From NCBI GenBank assembly GCA_026770575.1, contig MU658077.1:1-14099 (forward strand): DNA of 14,099 bases. The letters are read 5' to 3'. Shown here one piece after another: positions 13,060 to 14,099 of this stretch (its first letter is position 1; every line of letters begins with the position of its first letter). Below the pieces are notes generated by a model that was not told the DNA's origin, did no database searches, and was given only the letters and a program-made list of their open reading frames with translations. The stretch comes from Pelagophyceae sp. CCMP2097 (Eukaryota > Sar > Pelagophyceae). The translations under genes were made by a program, and so were the position numbers.

Positions 13060-13556
13060 CTAGAGCTTCGTCGCCGAGGCGGCCCGCGTCGGCGACGCCG
13101 GGGCGTCGGCCTTCGGCTTTTTGCTGCGCCTGCGGTCGCGCGTGGACCGTATAACGTCCCGATAGTCGAATCGTCACGCACTCTTTCCTTTTCAGCTTGT
13201 CCATGTTGCCCTTGTAGCAGAGGCCCAGGCCCGAACTGAACTTGAGGAGCTGGCTGACGTCGACGAGCGTAGAGAGCTTTTTGTTCTGGGTCCGCGCGCG
13301 CACGAGGCACCGCTGTCGAACAACGTCCGCCGCGCCGTCGACTTTGTAAGTCTCCGTCACTACGCGGCGAGCATCGAGCCGGTCATACGCCCCCGGCCGC
13401 CGCAGAATGCGCTTTAGCGGACGGCGCGCGCAGGGGCCGGACGACGGAAGACGACTCACTGCGTTTGAAGGTAATCGAGAGCGAATCATGGTCGCGTGTC
13501 GCGACGAAGAGCTTCGTCAGCGCGGCCAGGAACTGGTCCTGCGCCAGCAGCACCAT
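13060..13556 (-). CDS. SRP14: Signal recognition particle 14 kDa subunit
   Basis: Exons in order: 13556-13460, 13359-13182 and 13129-13060. Introns are 100 bp (GTGAGT donor) and 52 bp (GTGCGT donor), and the joined length is exactly 115 codons including TAG. The start MVLLAQDQFLAALTKLF matches the human SRP14 start MVLLESEQFLTELTRLF nearly position by position. SLSITFKR aligns with the next strand, QRCLVRARTQNKKLSTLV with the KCLLRA...KKKISTVV region, and GNMDKLKRKERSKKPK with the ANMDGLKKRDKK tail. The protein ends in a short Ala/Ser/Pro-rich basic tail. SRP14 pairs with SRP9 on the Alu domain of SRP RNA and causes elongation arrest while the ribosome is brought to the ER. At 114 residues it is shorter than human (136); the loop between strands 1 and 2 is trimmed. 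The exon 1-2 junction has the least certain alignment. Confidence 0.93.
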
Positions 13557-14099
13557 ATGACCGGCGCGCGTGGACTCGGAGGGTGCCTCGGGGGTGCCAC
13601 GGCTGTTGGAGAGATAGGTTTTCGGAATTCAAGATGGTGCGCGTGAACACACGTTTTCTAGTTTCGTCGAGCTCCGGCCACGGCTGTTTCGAGCGGTAAT
13701 CAGCAGATGAAAGGATTCGCGGCGGCGACGCTGTACCTTGTATAGCGTCACTGCTGCACCGAGGCGACATGGCCCTCAGAGGTCCGCTGTCGTTTCACCA
13801 AGCGCCGGACCGAGGCAGATCCAGTGCAAACGGACCAATCACAAGCCGTACTGCTGTCATCGGCGGCACGGAAAAAAAGCCATTGTGTGGGATCTGGCGC
13901 GCCGGCCCGCCTGATGGTTTTAGCAGCCTCGTTGGAGTGCTTAATTGAAGAAGAAGCAGATCAGTGAGGCAAAAGTTCTGGTGGATAATGATAAGGCCGC
14001 AAGAAATTAATTCCTTGTTTAGCGTCCTATTATTGGTCGATTTGGGGAAATCCCAGGGCCCGTGTAAAGTCGAGTCGCCAGAATAATCTGTAAAAGTCC
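13557..14099. other. Upstream region of SRP14; no gene seen
   Basis: No coding sequence or RNA gene is supported. GC content falls toward the window end. A CCAAT-type element (ccaat at about 13835), a TATA-like tgtata at about 13739, and an AT-rich near-palindrome caagaaattaattccttg (14000-14017, one mismatched pair) are present. The first 200 bp presumably contain the SRP14 promoter and 5' UTR. Confidence 0.45.

Noticed and set aside
1..14099. CRISPR arrays, phage, insertion sequences or bacterial operon signals
   Set aside because: No spaced identical repeats, no transposase or phage genes, no Shine-Dalgarno-led gene series; frequent introns show that the locus is eukaryotic.

Overview
The window looks like a compact, very GC-rich nuclear locus from a unicellular eukaryote. 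The evidence is at least 14 short GT-AG introns (44 to 191 bp), genes on both strands with little space between them, and typically eukaryotic products: the SRP14 subunit of the signal recognition particle, the SWC4/DMAP1 chromatin subunit, EF-hand and ankyrin proteins, and a ubiquitin-binding motif. A microalga, perhaps a stramenopile of the pelagophyte kind, is my guess from base composition and from the splice donor GTGCGT. That placement is inference.

Layout, left to right. Bases 1-394 hold an ankyrin-repeat coding fragment (+). A small unrecognised ORF (378-626, +) follows, then a gene-poor stretch with an 11-bp tandem repeat. The end of an unrecognised spliced plus-strand gene stops at 1456 and meets, tail to tail, an unrecognised minus-strand gene ending at 1453. 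Next, on the minus strand, is a Met/Gln/Pro-rich low-complexity protein (3356-2182) whose last exon encodes a ubiquitin-binding motif. It faces, across about 220 bp, the centrepiece of the window: a seven-exon plus-strand gene (3577-8080).

The centrepiece encodes one polypeptide of 1245 residues. It joins an AccD-like and an AccA-like acyl-CoA carboxyltransferase, the linker region of pyruvate carboxylase, the pyruvate carboxylase carboxyltransferase barrel, and a C-terminal biotin carrier domain. There is no biotin carboxylase domain. The layout is that of a single-chain transcarboxylase, predicted to move CO2 between oxaloacetate/pyruvate and acetyl-CoA/malonyl-CoA on biotin without ATP. 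This is the main find.

Downstream are an 800-bp intergenic region rich in repeats and palindromes, an EF-hand protein (8880-9728, +), SWC4/DMAP1 (11501-9962, -, five exons), a D-aminoacyl-tRNA deacylase (11816-12479, +, two exons), an unresolved stretch (12480-13059), SRP14 (13556-13060, -, three exons) and 540 bp of upstream or intergenic DNA. SWC4 and the deacylase are head to head, and so are the Met/Gln-rich protein and the transcarboxylase. The spliced models of the five best-supported multi-exon genes all sum to a whole number of codons.
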